The notes: generated from the sequence alone by a model not told the origin. DNA of 64,000 nt from Armatimonadota bacterium (GCA_030601885.1 JAUWAU010000030.1:19133-83132); one strand, 5' to 3'; positions 8,887 to 16,996 are shown, counted from the stretch's first letter. A program made the numbers and translations.

Positions 8887-10422
8887 ATGAAAAGCCCCGA
8901 CGACTGCATCCTCGTCATCTTCGGCGCTTCGGGCGATCTGACGAAGCGAAAGCTCGTTCCCGCGCTCTTCGATCTCTGTTGCCAGAGCCTCCTGCCGGAC
9001 AGGTTCGCCATCCTGGGCGTCAGCCGCACCGAACTGTCCGACGACGCCTTTCGGCGGCATATGGTCGAAAGCGTGGAGCAGTATTCTGAGAACAAGCCCG
9101 TTGACTCGGCGAAGCTGCAGGAGTTCGCGAAGCAGCTCCACTACGAGGCCCTCGATACGAGCAGCGCGGAGCAGTACGAACAGTTGAACGCGCGACTCTC
9201 GGCACTCGCCGCGAAGTATGGCACCCTCGGGAACTTCCTGTATTACCTCGCGACGCCGCCCAGCTTGTACGAAGTCATTGCGGCCAACCTCGGCCACAGC
9301 GGCCTGAGTCGGCAGGGAAATGGCTCGGGGTGGACGCGCATTATCGTTGAGAAGCCCTTCGGATACGATCTGCAATCGGCCAGGGAGTTGAATGGGAGCC
9401 TGCTCCAGGCGTTTCGCGAAGACCAGATCTATCGCATCGATCACTACTTGGGGAAAGAAACGGTGCAAAATGTGTTGGTCTTCAGATTCGCGAACGGAAT
9501 CTTCGAGCCGCTCTGGAATCGAAACTACATTCACCACGTCGAAGTGACGTCGGCCGAACACATCGGTGTCGAGGGGCGCGGCGGGTATTACGATCGAGCC
9601 GGGGTCATCCGCGACATGGTGCAGAACCACCTGCTGCAGGTCGTTGGCCTGATCGCCATGGAGCCACCATCGTCCTTCGATGCGAACGCAATCCGCAACG
9701 AGGCACTCAAAGTCTTCCAGGCGCTGCGGCCATTCACGGCGCAGGAATGCGAAGAGAGCGTCGTCCGGGGGCAGTACATGGCATCAACGATCCGGGGAGA
9801 GAAGGTGCGTGGCTACCGGGAAGAAGAGGATGTAGCGTCGGACTCCCGGACCGAGACCTACGCAGCCCTGAAGTTCCACATCGACAACTGGCGCTGGGGC
9901 GGAGTGCCGTTCTTCGTCAGGGCCGGCAAGCGACTCCCCACGCGGGTGACCGAGGTCGTCATACATTTCAAGCCCACCCCGCATCGCCTGTTCGGCCCCG
10001 GCGCAGACATGTATCATGGCGACAACGAGCTGGTCATTCGCATCCAGCCGGATGAGGGCATTCTGCTGCGATTTGGCCTGAAGCTGCCGGGGACGGGGTT
10101 TGAGGTGAAGGATGTGGGCATGGATTTTCATTACTCGGAGCTTTCCGATACCTACGTCCCGAGCGCCTACGAACGCTTGCTTCTGGATTGCATGCTGGGT
10201 GACGCGACGCTGTACGCCCGGGGCGATGTCGTCGAGGCGTGCTGGGCCTTCGTGGACCCCATCCTCAATGCCTACGAGGGCAATCCCAACTTGAAGCTCT
10301 ACGGGTACCCCGCCGGCACGTGGGGGCCGAAAGAGGCAGATGCGCTCCCGCGGGAGTATGGCGAGCAGTGGCGCTATCCGTGCAAGAACCTGGCGACGGA
10401 TGGCGAGTATTGCGAGTTGTAG
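8887..10422 (+). CDS. zwf: Glucose-6-phosphate 1-dehydrogenase
   Basis: 511 residues, normal length. CILVIFGASGDLTKRKLVPALF is the nucleotide-binding GxxGDL motif, RIDHYLGKETVQN is the active-site signature with catalytic His and Lys, and VPFFVRAGKRLP is the conserved C-terminal substrate loop. It oxidises glucose-6-phosphate to 6-phosphogluconolactone with NAD(P)+. Last gene of the tal-gnd-GH15-zwf run, 60 bases after the GH15 gene. No opcA or pgl follows, so the lactonase is elsewhere or the step is spontaneous. A 12-bp perfect hairpin lies about 185 bases downstream. Confidence 0.97.
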   Translation: MKSPDDCILVIFGASGDLTKRKLVPALFDLCCQSLLPDRFAILGVSRTELSDDAFRRHMVESVEQYSENKPVDSAKLQEFAKQLHYEALDTSSAEQYEQLNARLSALAAKYGTLGNFLYYLATPPSLYEVIAANLGHSGLSRQGNGSGWTRIIVEKPFGYDLQSARELNGSLLQAFREDQIYRIDHYLGKETVQNVLVFRFANGIFEPLWNRNYIHHVEVTSAEHIGVEGRGGYYDRAGVIRDMVQNHLLQVVGLIAMEPPSSFDANAIRNEALKVFQALRPFTAQECEESVVRGQYMASTIRGEKVRGYREEEDVASDSRTETYAALKFHIDNWRWGGVPFFVRAGKRLPTRVTEVVIHFKPTPHRLFGPGADMYHGDNELVIRIQPDEGILLRFGLKLPGTGFEVKDVGMDFHYSELSDTYVPSAYERLLLDCMLGDATLYARGDVVEACWAFVDPILNAYEGNPNLKLYGYPAGTWGPKEADALPREYGEQWRYPCKNLATDGEYCEL

Positions 10423-10603
10423 TGCAGTAGTGATGTCGGTGCCGCCTCCGTGCGCGTGGCGCGGCCCTCTGGGTTCGGGTGCTCGCCGGAGGTGGGGCCG
10501 CTGTGGTTTTGCTCCAGCTTTTCGCCCAGGAGATGGGCTGAAAAAGCTTGACGCGCTCGGGCGCGTTCGTCTCGAGCTCGCGAGCCGCAACGCAACCCGT
10601 ACG
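10423..10603. other. Spacer after zwf without a gene
   Basis: About 180 bases between the zwf stop and the hairpin. I see no ribosome site with a coherent frame. It is GC-rich with short imperfect palindromes and probably forms the 3' untranslated part of the pentose phosphate operon. Confidence 0.5.
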
Positions 10604-10650
10604 GAGCAAGCGACCCACGCTGCCTCCGCGGCGTGGGTCGCTGATTGCTC
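10604..10650. terminator. Long hairpin between convergent genes
   Basis: AGCGACCCACGC (10609-10620) and GCGTGGGTCGCT (10631-10642) form a perfect 12-bp stem around a ten-base loop; GAGCA (10604-10608) and TGCTC (10646-10650) extend it past a small bulge. It stands between the convergent zwf operon and the minus-strand repeat protein. There is no T-run on either side, so it is a stem-type or bidirectional terminator/3'-end stabiliser rather than a textbook intrinsic terminator. Confidence 0.65.
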
Positions 10651-10672
10651 ACCGACAGTTTTCCCAGATCGC

Positions 10673-13171
10673 CTACCGCTGCACCTGCAGCACGGTCACC
10701 GCCGAGGCTTGCTCCCCGGCTCGGGTGCGGGCGGTGAGGCGGAGGAGGTAGGTGCCAGTTGGGACGGCGGTGTCCGTGAGGCTGCGAGCGTTCCAGGTGA
10801 GAGAGGCGCGCCCTCGGCCGAGCGTGGCACCGTTTGCGATGTCAGCCACACGGCGGCCGGCGACGTTGTAGACGTGGGCGTCAACCGCGGCGTCGGCCGA
10901 AAGGTTGAAGCCGATGTCCCAGGTGCCGGCGCGGGTGGGCAATGCCGTGAGGCCGCTGATGAGCAGCGCGCCTTCCTGTGCCCGCTTGACCGTCACCGTG
11001 AAGCCGCGGCTGGCGCCCTCGCCCGGAGCGCTGAATTCGTACTGCGCTCGCGTGCGCATGAAGGTGCGCTTGCCCGTGTCGCGGTCTATCAGGATCGGGA
11101 CTCGATCCTTGGGCAAGCGGCTCAGCTCGGGCCAGCTCAGCGTCACCTGCTCCCCCCCCACTCCACCGCTGACGGTGAGCTCCCACTCAGTGTCCTCTTG
11201 AGCCGTGCCTTTCGTTTCTGTGGCCAGCTCAGACGCCCACGGCATCTGTCGGCCCGGTGCCTTATTGTAGGGCGGGGGCTCGCGCCGTCGCCATAGCGGC
11301 TTTGGCGCGTCGGCGACCGTCCCCCGCCAGCCTTCGGCTCTGAGCACCACCCGCACCCTCCCCTCCCCCGGCGCCGCCGGAGGCTTCGGCCTATCCAGGG
11401 CAAACCCATCGAAGTCGTCCGAAGCAGCATCGGCCGCCGCGATGGTGATCCTGTCCGCGGAGTCGCCGCTGCTGACCTGAATGTCGAAGGCCCAAGCCGG
11501 CTGCACGACGGTGCGTTCTGCTGTGCGGCGCGCCGTCCCGCCCGCGCCGCCAGATGGCGGCGGGACGATCAGGGAACAGTCCAGTCCAGCCAGCACCCAG
11601 TAGCCGTACCACAGCGACAGCGCGTCTGGCGGCGTCTGATTGATGGTGAGCGTGCTGTAGCTGCCCGTGCCATCGTGAGAGTAGTAGAACGTAGCCAGCA
11701 CCCAGTTGGCTAATTCCGCCTCCTCCAGGCTGCGCACGCCGGCGGCGTTGTCCACCAGCAGGCTGTCCATGGCGGCTTCGTAGGGCGCTGCCACCATGTT
11801 CCAGCCCGCTTGCAGCGGGATGGACTGATTGCCGTGCGGCAGCACGCCCCCGACGTCCATGTCGAGGGTGGCCGCATGCGCCAGCAGCCAGTAGCCCTGC
11901 TGCGCACTGAGCGTCGTGGCTTGAGATTCCGGCAGGCTGGTCGGCACGGTCTGATACCCGCCCGCTTCCCAGCGCCACATGTAGTAATTGCCGTCGCCCA
12001 AGTCGTCGGAGAGCAGGTCGTGTGGCGTGGCCAACGTGGGCGTCAGCGGCAAGGAGATCATGTAGTAGCCCGTGGCCAGCAGCTCGTGCGACGCCTCTGC
12101 TGGCGGCCGCGTGGTGGCGTACTTGAGGTCCCGGTTGGTCCAGTCATGGTAGCTTATGTGCGCATAGCCGCTGCTGGCGTCCAGCGCCAGGGAGGTGAAC
12201 AAGCCGACGTCGCCGGCGCTGTCCACGGTCGCGATGTCCCAACTGCTGCCGTCCCAGGCGGCGTACTTGAGGTCGTCGTTCGTATCGTCGTAGTAGCTTA
12301 TGTGCGGATAGCCGCTGCCGTCCAGAGCCAGCGAGGTGTACTGGCCGACGTCAGCGGCGCCGTCCAGCGTCTGGATGTCCCAACTGCTGCGGCCGGTCTG
12401 CCGGGCGTACTTCAGGTTATAGTAGGCCTCCCCCTCGTAGTAGCTTATGTGCGCAACGCCGCTGGCCTCCAGCGCGACCGAGGTGTACCGCCCCACGTGG
12501 CCGGCGCTATCCACCGTCTGGATGTCCCACCTGGTGCCATTCCAGACCGCGTACTTGAGGTCGTCGTTGCCGTAGTAGGTTATGCGCGGATAGCCGGTGC
12601 TGGCGTCCAGCGCCAGAGAGCTGAACTCGCCCACCCTGTCGGCGCTGTCCACCGTCTCAATGCGCCAACTGCTCCCGTTCCAGGCGGCGTACCTGAGGTC
12701 GTAGTAGCTGTCGTTGAAGCTTATGTGCGGATAGCCGCTCGCGTCCAGGGCGAGCGAGCTGGACCCGCGCCGCCAGCCCACGCTGCCCACCGTCTGTATG
12801 TCCCAACTGCTGCCGTTCCAGGCGGCATACTTGAGGTCGTAGTTGATGTCGTCGAAATAGCTTATGTGGGGATAACCGCTGGCGTCCAGCGCCAGCGAGG
12901 TGTAGTAGCCCACGTAGCCGTCGCTGTCCACCGTCTGAATGTCCCAACCGCTGCCGTTCCAGGCGGCGTACTTGAGGTCCTCGTTGGGCCAAGCATCGAA
13001 GTAGCTTATGTGCGGATAGCCGCTGACGTCCAGGGCCAGGGAGGTGTACTCGCCGACATCGCCGGCGCTGTCCAGCGTCTGGATGTACCAGGGGCCCGCT
13101 GCGCATACTCCGGCAGCGGCCAACCAGGCTACGCCACAGAACACTGGTGTCATGAGCAGATTACGACGCAT
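10673..13171 (-). CDS. Secreted protein with seven beta-propeller-like repeats and a FlgD-like C-terminal domain
   Basis: 832 residues, preceded by GGGAGGGG. A signal peptide (MRRNLLMTPVFCGVAWLAAA) is followed by seven repeats of about 46 residues, residues about 35-360. Each contains YTSLALDxSGYPHISYxD, then DLKYAAWNGSSWDIQTVDSAG, which reads like the blades of a sialidase/BNR-type propeller. A middle region (about 370-560) has LPLTP and WNMVAAPYE segments. The C-terminal 85 residues (DAHVYNVAGRRV...GTYLLRLTAR) resemble FlgD Ig-like/secretion-associated tails. Residues GTVADAPKPLWRRREPPPYN in the middle come from an R1 repeat that sits in frame. Function unknown; extracellular binding or adhesion is a guess. 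Convergent with the zwf operon. Confidence 0.8.
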   Translation of the reverse strand: MRRNLLMTPVFCGVAWLAAAGVCAAGPWYIQTLDSAGDVGEYTSLALDVSGYPHISYFDAWPNEDLKYAAWNGSGWDIQTVDSDGYVGYYTSLALDASGYPHISYFDDINYDLKYAAWNGSSWDIQTVGSVGWRRGSSSLALDASGYPHISFNDSYYDLRYAAWNGSSWRIETVDSADRVGEFSSLALDASTGYPRITYYGNDDLKYAVWNGTRWDIQTVDSAGHVGRYTSVALEASGVAHISYYEGEAYYNLKYARQTGRSSWDIQTLDGAADVGQYTSLALDGSGYPHISYYDDTNDDLKYAAWDGSSWDIATVDSAGDVGLFTSLALDASSGYAHISYHDWTNRDLKYATTRPPAEASHELLATGYYMISLPLTPTLATPHDLLSDDLGDGNYYMWRWEAGGYQTVPTSLPESQATTLSAQQGYWLLAHAATLDMDVGGVLPHGNQSIPLQAGWNMVAAPYEAAMDSLLVDNAAGVRSLEEAELANWVLATFYYSHDGTGSYSTLTINQTPPDALSLWYGYWVLAGLDCSLIVPPPSGGAGGTARRTAERTVVQPAWAFDIQVSSGDSADRITIAAADAASDDFDGFALDRPKPPAAPGEGRVRVVLRAEGWRGTVADAPKPLWRRREPPPYNKAPGRQMPWASELATETKGTAQEDTEWELTVSGGVGGEQVTLSWPELSRLPKDRVPILIDRDTGKRTFMRTRAQYEFSAPGEGASRGFTVTVKRAQEGALLISGLTALPTRAGTWDIGFNLSADAAVDAHVYNVAGRRVADIANGATLGRGRASLTWNARSLTDTAVPTGTYLLRLTARTRAGEQASAVTVLQVQR
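11264..11328 (-). repeat. R1 palindromic repeat inside a coding region
   Basis: Minus-strand sequence GGCGGGGGACGGTCGCCGAC...CCCCCGCCCTACAAT, outer arms GGCGGGGG/CCCCCGCC (8 bp). It nearly duplicates the intergenic copy at 29910-29991. It is in frame in the seven-repeat secreted protein and encodes GTVADAPKPLWRRREPPPYN. The insert falls between the middle region and the C-terminal beta domains, where a linker could tolerate it. Confidence 0.85.
12100..13095 (-). repeat. Seven coding tandem repeats of about 140 bp
   Basis: The block encodes the propeller-like blades of the secreted repeat protein. Recurrent landmarks on the plus strand are TAGCTTATGTGCGGATAGCCG, GCGTACTTGAGGTC and TGTCCCAACTGCTGCCGTTCC. 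Copies differ by scattered substitutions and by gaps of whole codons, so the array is maintained as protein. Copies nearer the N-terminus are the most alike, suggesting recent unit duplication there. Confidence 0.85.
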
Positions 13172-13401
13172 CGCGCTTTCCCCTCCCGGGAAGTCGTTCC
13201 CAGTAGCCGACCCCAGCTAGCTGTGCGCCGATCAGCCAAGGGCCAACCTATATGTCACTTCGCACCTGCGGCGCAAAATCCTCCTCTCGCGATGTAAGTA
13301 TGTTGCTGGCAATGCGGGAGCGCCCGATGTGCTGCCCCCCGCGTTCCTGGGCGCTGGTGTCACTGCAGTGGGTTGCGTCGGGCTCGGGCTGTGGGACAGA
13401 A

Positions 13402-13490
13402 GCAAAGGCGGCGGGGGACTCGTGCTTCGCAGCGAAGCCCTGCTTCGCAGAGTAGTACGGAGCCCCCGCCCTACAATTAGCGGCAAAGGC
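13402..13490 (+). repeat. R1-type repeat, long variant, copy A
   Basis: Opens GCAAAGGCGGCGGGGGACTC, contains the inner palindrome GCTTCGCAGCGAAGC and closes AGCCCCCGCCCTACAATTAG then CGGCAAAGGC. Outer arms GGCGGGGG/CCCCCGCC pair. The centre differs from the R1 copies at 11.3 and 29.9 kb. It is almost identical to the copy about 115 bases downstream. Confidence 0.8.
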
Positions 13491-13516
13491 TGGCCGGGGG
13501 CGGACCGCGGACGTGA

Positions 13517-13606
13517 AGGCAAAGGCGGCGGGCGACTCGTGCTTCGCAGCGAAGCCCTGCTTCGCAGACTAGTACGGAGCACCCGCCCTACAATTGACGG
13601 CAAAGG
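13517..13606 (+). repeat. R1-type repeat, long variant, copy B
   Basis: Same structure as copy A, with GGCGGGCG and CACCCGCC arms (one compensating-looking change on each side) and the same CTTCGCAGCGAAGC centre. The TAGTACGGAGC segment before the right arm is shared with copy A. The pair lies directly downstream of the glycyl-radical activase on its strand. Confidence 0.8.
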
Positions 13607-13664
13607 CTCGCGGGGGACGGAGGTCGCCCGAGGCGGGCAAGCCCGTGGGACCCGGTGCGGGAAT

Positions 13665-14579
13665 TCAGCCGATGACCGCCTCGAGCCCCGCCTGCCGAGC
13701 CATGTCCACCAAGGCAGCCAGACGCTTGGGGCTTTGGGTTGCCCCTTCTATCTGGTAATGGAGGTCAAGCCACTCGTACTTTGCTGAGGAGGATGGATTG
13801 TAGGGCAGCAGCGCCAGGGACGATAGCCCAACGGTATGCATGAAGGCGAAGATGCTCTGGAGATTCTCTTCCGTGTCCGTAATGCCGGGGATGAGCGGGA
13901 CGCGGACCTGGACACGGTGCTCAGCCAAGCGCGCAGCGTTGGCCAAGATCTGCCGGTTCGAGGCACCCGTCCAACGGCGGTGGACTTGCTCGTCCATGAG
14001 CTTGATGTCGTAGAGCACGAGGTCTGTATGGGGCAGGAGCTGCTCCAGCGACTCCCACGGGCACGCTCCGTTGGTTTCGATGGCAGTGTGGATGCCCTCC
14101 GACCGGCAGCCCGCCAGGACGGCCTCGGCAAAGGCCACCTGGCTGGTCACCTCGCCCCCGGTTAGCGTGAGCCCGCCGTCCGAATGATCGAAGAATGGCT
14201 TCAGGCGGGCGGCTTTGCCTACTACTGATGCCGCGGACATGCGGCGGCCCTTTATCGCAACCGCGCCTGAGGGGCAGTGCTCGACGCACTGCCCGCACGC
14301 GACGCACGCTGCCCGATCGATGACGTGCCCCGCCCCGTCCACCTGATGTACGTCCCTCGGGCAAGCCTCGCTGCACGCGCCGCACAGCGCACATCGGTCG
14401 GGCACGAAGATCAATTCCGGCTCGGCACGACGCGATTCGGGGCTGTGACACCACATGCAGGCGAGCGGACAGCCCTTCAGGTACACGGCCATCCGAATGC
14501 CGGGACCGTCGTGGACGGCGAAGGTGTCGATGTCGAAGATCAGGCCCTCGTGGTCGCTGAGGCCGTCAAGCTGCGTCAC
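13665..14579 (-). CDS. Glycyl radical enzyme activating protein (radical SAM)
   Basis: 304 residues from a GTG at 14579, chosen because GGAGGG lies seven bases upstream and the GTGA overlaps the TGA stop of the glycyl radical enzyme gene, a classic coupled start. The first ATG in frame would overlap the partner by 70 bases. The radical-SAM cluster motif is GCPLACMWCHSPE (CxxxCxxC). Two ferredoxin-like Cys sets follow (CALCGACSEACP and CVACGQCVEHCP), as in PflA-type activases. The SAM-binding GGEVTSQ and the C-terminal region VPLIPGITDTEENL are also present. It abstracts a hydrogen from the partner's glycine to form the stored radical; oxygen-sensitive, cytoplasmic. Confidence 0.93.
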   Translation of the reverse strand: MTQLDGLSDHEGLIFDIDTFAVHDGPGIRMAVYLKGCPLACMWCHSPESRRAEPELIFVPDRCALCGACSEACPRDVHQVDGAGHVIDRAACVACGQCVEHCPSGAVAIKGRRMSAASVVGKAARLKPFFDHSDGGLTLTGGEVTSQVAFAEAVLAGCRSEGIHTAIETNGACPWESLEQLLPHTDLVLYDIKLMDEQVHRRWTGASNRQILANAARLAEHRVQVRVPLIPGITDTEENLQSIFAFMHTVGLSSLALLPYNPSSSAKYEWLDLHYQIEGATQSPKRLAALVDMARQAGLEAVIG

Positions 14580-16948
14580 GAACGGCCCTCCTGGCGCCGG
14601 ATGTGGTGCTCCTGCTGCTCGCGGCTGAGCATGGTGAAGTAGGCGCACCAGCCGCCCATCCGCACGCGCAGGGACTTATACTTCTCGGGCTCTCGCTGAG
14701 CGGCGCGAAGCTCCTCCGCGTCGGCGACGGTGAGCGTCATCATGGCGCCACCGGCGTCGGCGAAACTGCGGATCAACGCGGCCATGCGGGCGGTGCCCGC
14801 GTCCCCATCCACCAGTCGCCGAGCGATGCGCAGGTCGAGCGGGCCTCCGACGGCCAGCCTGTCGTGGTGCATCTTGGAGTAGGAGAGAATGGCGCTCGGG
14901 ATGCCATCCATATCTCGCCCGAGGGCCGGGGAGAAGTTCGAGGACACCGGCTCGCCCGATAAGCGGCCGTCGGACGAGGGTCCGAGGCCCTCGCCGATGC
15001 CCATGTACCAAGAGAAGGTCGCCACTCCGCACGGGAGCTTCACCGCCGCCCGCTGGGCTTCTGCGTGCCGCGCCACCGTGCTGGTGAAGGCCTCGATGAC
15101 CTCCCGTCCCACCGCATCGGCCCGTTCGTCGTCGTTGCCGTACTTCGGGGCGGCGAGCAGCTTCGCGCGCAAGGCGGCGCAGCCTTCGAAGTTGGCATCT
15201 AACGCGTCGCACAGCTCTCCCATCGTCGCGTGTTCCTGCTCGAAGATCACCGTCTTGATGGCCGTGAGCGAATCGATGGCATGGGCGGCGCCCTCGACGA
15301 GCATGCCAAAGGTGCGGAACTTCGCGCCGCCGGCCGTCATGTCGCGCCGCGCCGCGATAGCTCCGTCAATGAGAGCGCTCAGCAGCGGCACGGGCGCGAT
15401 GGTGCTGCGAACGTTAATGGACTCAACCACGTTGCCGACGACCCGGACCACCATTGCGTCGAGCTGCGCCAAGAACGCCTGCCACACGTCGCGGTAGCTG
15501 GTGAAGGTGCGCGGGTCGCCGGTATCCGGGCCCTGCCGCGAGCCGTCCAGGCGCGACCGGCCGCGGTTGAGCGCCCACTCGAGGCACAGCATCACGCTGA
15601 GTCGCTGGAAGCGGAAGTCGGTGCGCCCCGGGATGATGACCTCCCAGCAGCCGTCGTTGGTGTAGTCGTGCGCATCGGCGCTGGGGATGCCGAGTCCCTC
15701 CAGGGCCGGCACGAGCGCCTCGTCGTTGAAGATGGCCGGCATGCCGCCGCCGTCCTTGAGCACGTCGCACACGTAGTCGATGAGTTCGTCGGGAGAGCGG
15801 CGATGCACGCGCACGGTGAGCAGAGGGTTGGTCATTTCGTTGCGCCGATAGCTCTCGAGCAGCAGGAAAGTCAGCGGATTGGTGCCGTCGGCGCCCTCGG
15901 GCGTGAGTCCGCCAACGACTATGTTTTGAAGCCAGTGATTGGTGGCGTCGAGACGATCCCGCTGCCTGCCGACTTGCGAAGACGTGTAGTGCCGCGTGCG
16001 TCGGCTCAGATCGACCGGCTCTGGCTCCCGGGCATCGGGGCGCTGGTCGTCCGTGGTCTTGGCACGCTCGTTGAACTTCAAGCAGAAGCAGTCCACCAGC
16101 TCCGCTGCCCGGTCAAGCTCCAACCGCCCGGCCTCGAGGTCGGCCTTCAGATAGGGCCAGACGTACTGATCCAGGCGACCCATGGCGTTCCCGTTCATGG
16201 TGGAGTGGAAGATCATATGCAGCAGCCACACGGACTGCAGGGCCTGCCAGAAGCTCTGCGCCGGCCCGGCCGGGGCCTGGCGGAGATTGGCCGCCATCTG
16301 ACGCAGCTCCGCGGCGCGACGCGCATCCGGACGCGGTCGTGTGGCACGGGTTGCTTGCCAACCCGTGCGTCCTTCGGCGCTGAGACACGGGTAGCGAGCT
16401 ACCCGTGCCACATGGGTTGCTTCCGCTTCGCACTGAGCGGCAAGCCGCTCGGCGTAGTCCATGACGGCATCAACGGCGATGACGACGGAGTCCAGAAAGG
16501 CATTCTCGTCAGCCGTCTCGGCATGCGCTCGCTGCGCCTCCGCGTCGGCGCGGATGCCGCGCAACCCCTTGGCGAGGAGGGTCGGATAGTCCGGCACGAT
16601 ATGGCCGAAAACGGAGCGGATGCTCACGCCCCGCCGAGCCGCTTCCTCACGCTCGGCTTCCGTGGTGTAATCAGGGAAGCCTCGCTCCGCGTGCAGGCGC
16701 GGCTCCTCGAGCGTCATGGAGCCGGCGAAGAGCTGCCCGTCCCAAAGCTCAGTGGGCATCTTCGAGAGCTTCAGGGCGATCGCCCGGGCCTTGCGCACGG
16801 GGAGCGGCTCGGACATGTGGCGATCGTCGATTCGCTTCGGGCAGTCCCACATCGCCGGCGGGGCCTCCATCGCCTCGCGGACGCGGCGCCGCAGGCCGGC
16901 CGCGCGTGGTGTATCGGTACGGTCACGTATCTCGGTTGGAGTTATCAT
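14576..16948 (-). CDS. Glycyl radical enzyme of unassigned subclass (PFL/glycerol dehydratase superfamily)
   Basis: 790 residues. The radical domain is at the C-terminus: SLRVRMGGWCAYFTMLSREQ, with the radical glycine expected at G766 (the last G before W). The thiyl Cys is C434 in DYTNDGCWEVIIPG. A single Cys rather than the PFL Cys pair rules out pyruvate formate-lyase proper. The DGCWE context also differs from the GCVEP of diol dehydratases, choline lyase and isethionate lyase, so the substrate is unknown. Residues about 179-206 are encoded by a 71-bp palindromic element and break a helix-rich region that otherwise reads straight on. The next gene is its activase, start-stop overlapping. 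Two FAD oxidoreductases lie upstream on the same strand. The ATG has no clear ribosome site, but TATAAT lies 12 bases away. Confidence 0.9.
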   Translation of the reverse strand: MITPTEIRDRTDTPRAAGLRRRVREAMEAPPAMWDCPKRIDDRHMSEPLPVRKARAIALKLSKMPTELWDGQLFAGSMTLEEPRLHAERGFPDYTTEAEREEAARRGVSIRSVFGHIVPDYPTLLAKGLRGIRADAEAQRAHAETADENAFLDSVVIAVDAVMDYAERLAAQCEAEATHVARVARYPCLSAEGRTGWQATRATRPRPDARRAAELRQMAANLRQAPAGPAQSFWQALQSVWLLHMIFHSTMNGNAMGRLDQYVWPYLKADLEAGRLELDRAAELVDCFCLKFNERAKTTDDQRPDAREPEPVDLSRRTRHYTSSQVGRQRDRLDATNHWLQNIVVGGLTPEGADGTNPLTFLLLESYRRNEMTNPLLTVRVHRRSPDELIDYVCDVLKDGGGMPAIFNDEALVPALEGLGIPSADAHDYTNDGCWEVIIPGRTDFRFQRLSVMLCLEWALNRGRSRLDGSRQGPDTGDPRTFTSYRDVWQAFLAQLDAMVVRVVGNVVESINVRSTIAPVPLLSALIDGAIAARRDMTAGGAKFRTFGMLVEGAAHAIDSLTAIKTVIFEQEHATMGELCDALDANFEGCAALRAKLLAAPKYGNDDERADAVGREVIEAFTSTVARHAEAQRAAVKLPCGVATFSWYMGIGEGLGPSSDGRLSGEPVSSNFSPALGRDMDGIPSAILSYSKMHHDRLAVGGPLDLRIARRLVDGDAGTARMAALIRSFADAGGAMMTLTVADAEELRAAQREPEKYKSLRVRMGGWCAYFTMLSREQQEHHIRRQEGRS
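16341..16411. repeat. 71-bp palindromic element with 11-bp terminal inverted repeats, inside the glycyl radical enzyme gene
   Basis: Perfect terminal inverted repeats GTGGCACGGGT (16341-16351) and ACCCGTGCCAC (16401-16411). Inside are two hairpins: CACGGGTTG/CAACCCGTG around CTTGC, and CACGGGTAG/CTACCCGTG around CGAG. No further copy was noticed in this window. It is translated without a stop and keeps the frame. Its structure is that of a REP/MITE-like non-autonomous element; the mobilising enzyme is not here. Confidence 0.9.
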
Positions 16949-16960
16949 GGGAATCGGCTC

Positions 16961-16969
16961 ATTATACCA
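16961..16969 (-). promoter_or_regulatory. Extended -10 box just upstream of the glycyl radical enzyme
   Basis: On the minus strand the sequence reads TGGTATAAT, a perfect extended -10, ending 12 bases before the ATG at 16948. The -35 region is poor. Transcription would begin only about six bases before the ATG, giving a nearly leaderless message; this agrees with the lack of a Shine-Dalgarno sequence there. Confidence 0.5.
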
Positions 16970-16996
16970 CGCCGCGGTGGCGATGTGCCTGCGCTC

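Larger units (their letters stand above)
13172..13664. other. Repeat-bearing spacer between two minus-strand genes
   Basis: About 490 bases without a credible gene. The right half holds two direct copies of an R1 variant. The left part should carry the promoter of the seven-repeat protein, but I could not find a clear -35/-10 pair. Confidence 0.6.

Noticed and set aside
12100..13095. Regular repeats that could be mistaken for a CRISPR array
   Set aside because: Units are about 140 bp, vary at many positions, have no short identical repeats with unique spacers, and translate as protein blades.
11810..13297. Long plus-strand frame opposite the seven-repeat protein
   Set aside because: It is a shadow of the repeat array; its translation is a periodic Val/Ala/Arg-rich sequence and its start lies inside the other gene.
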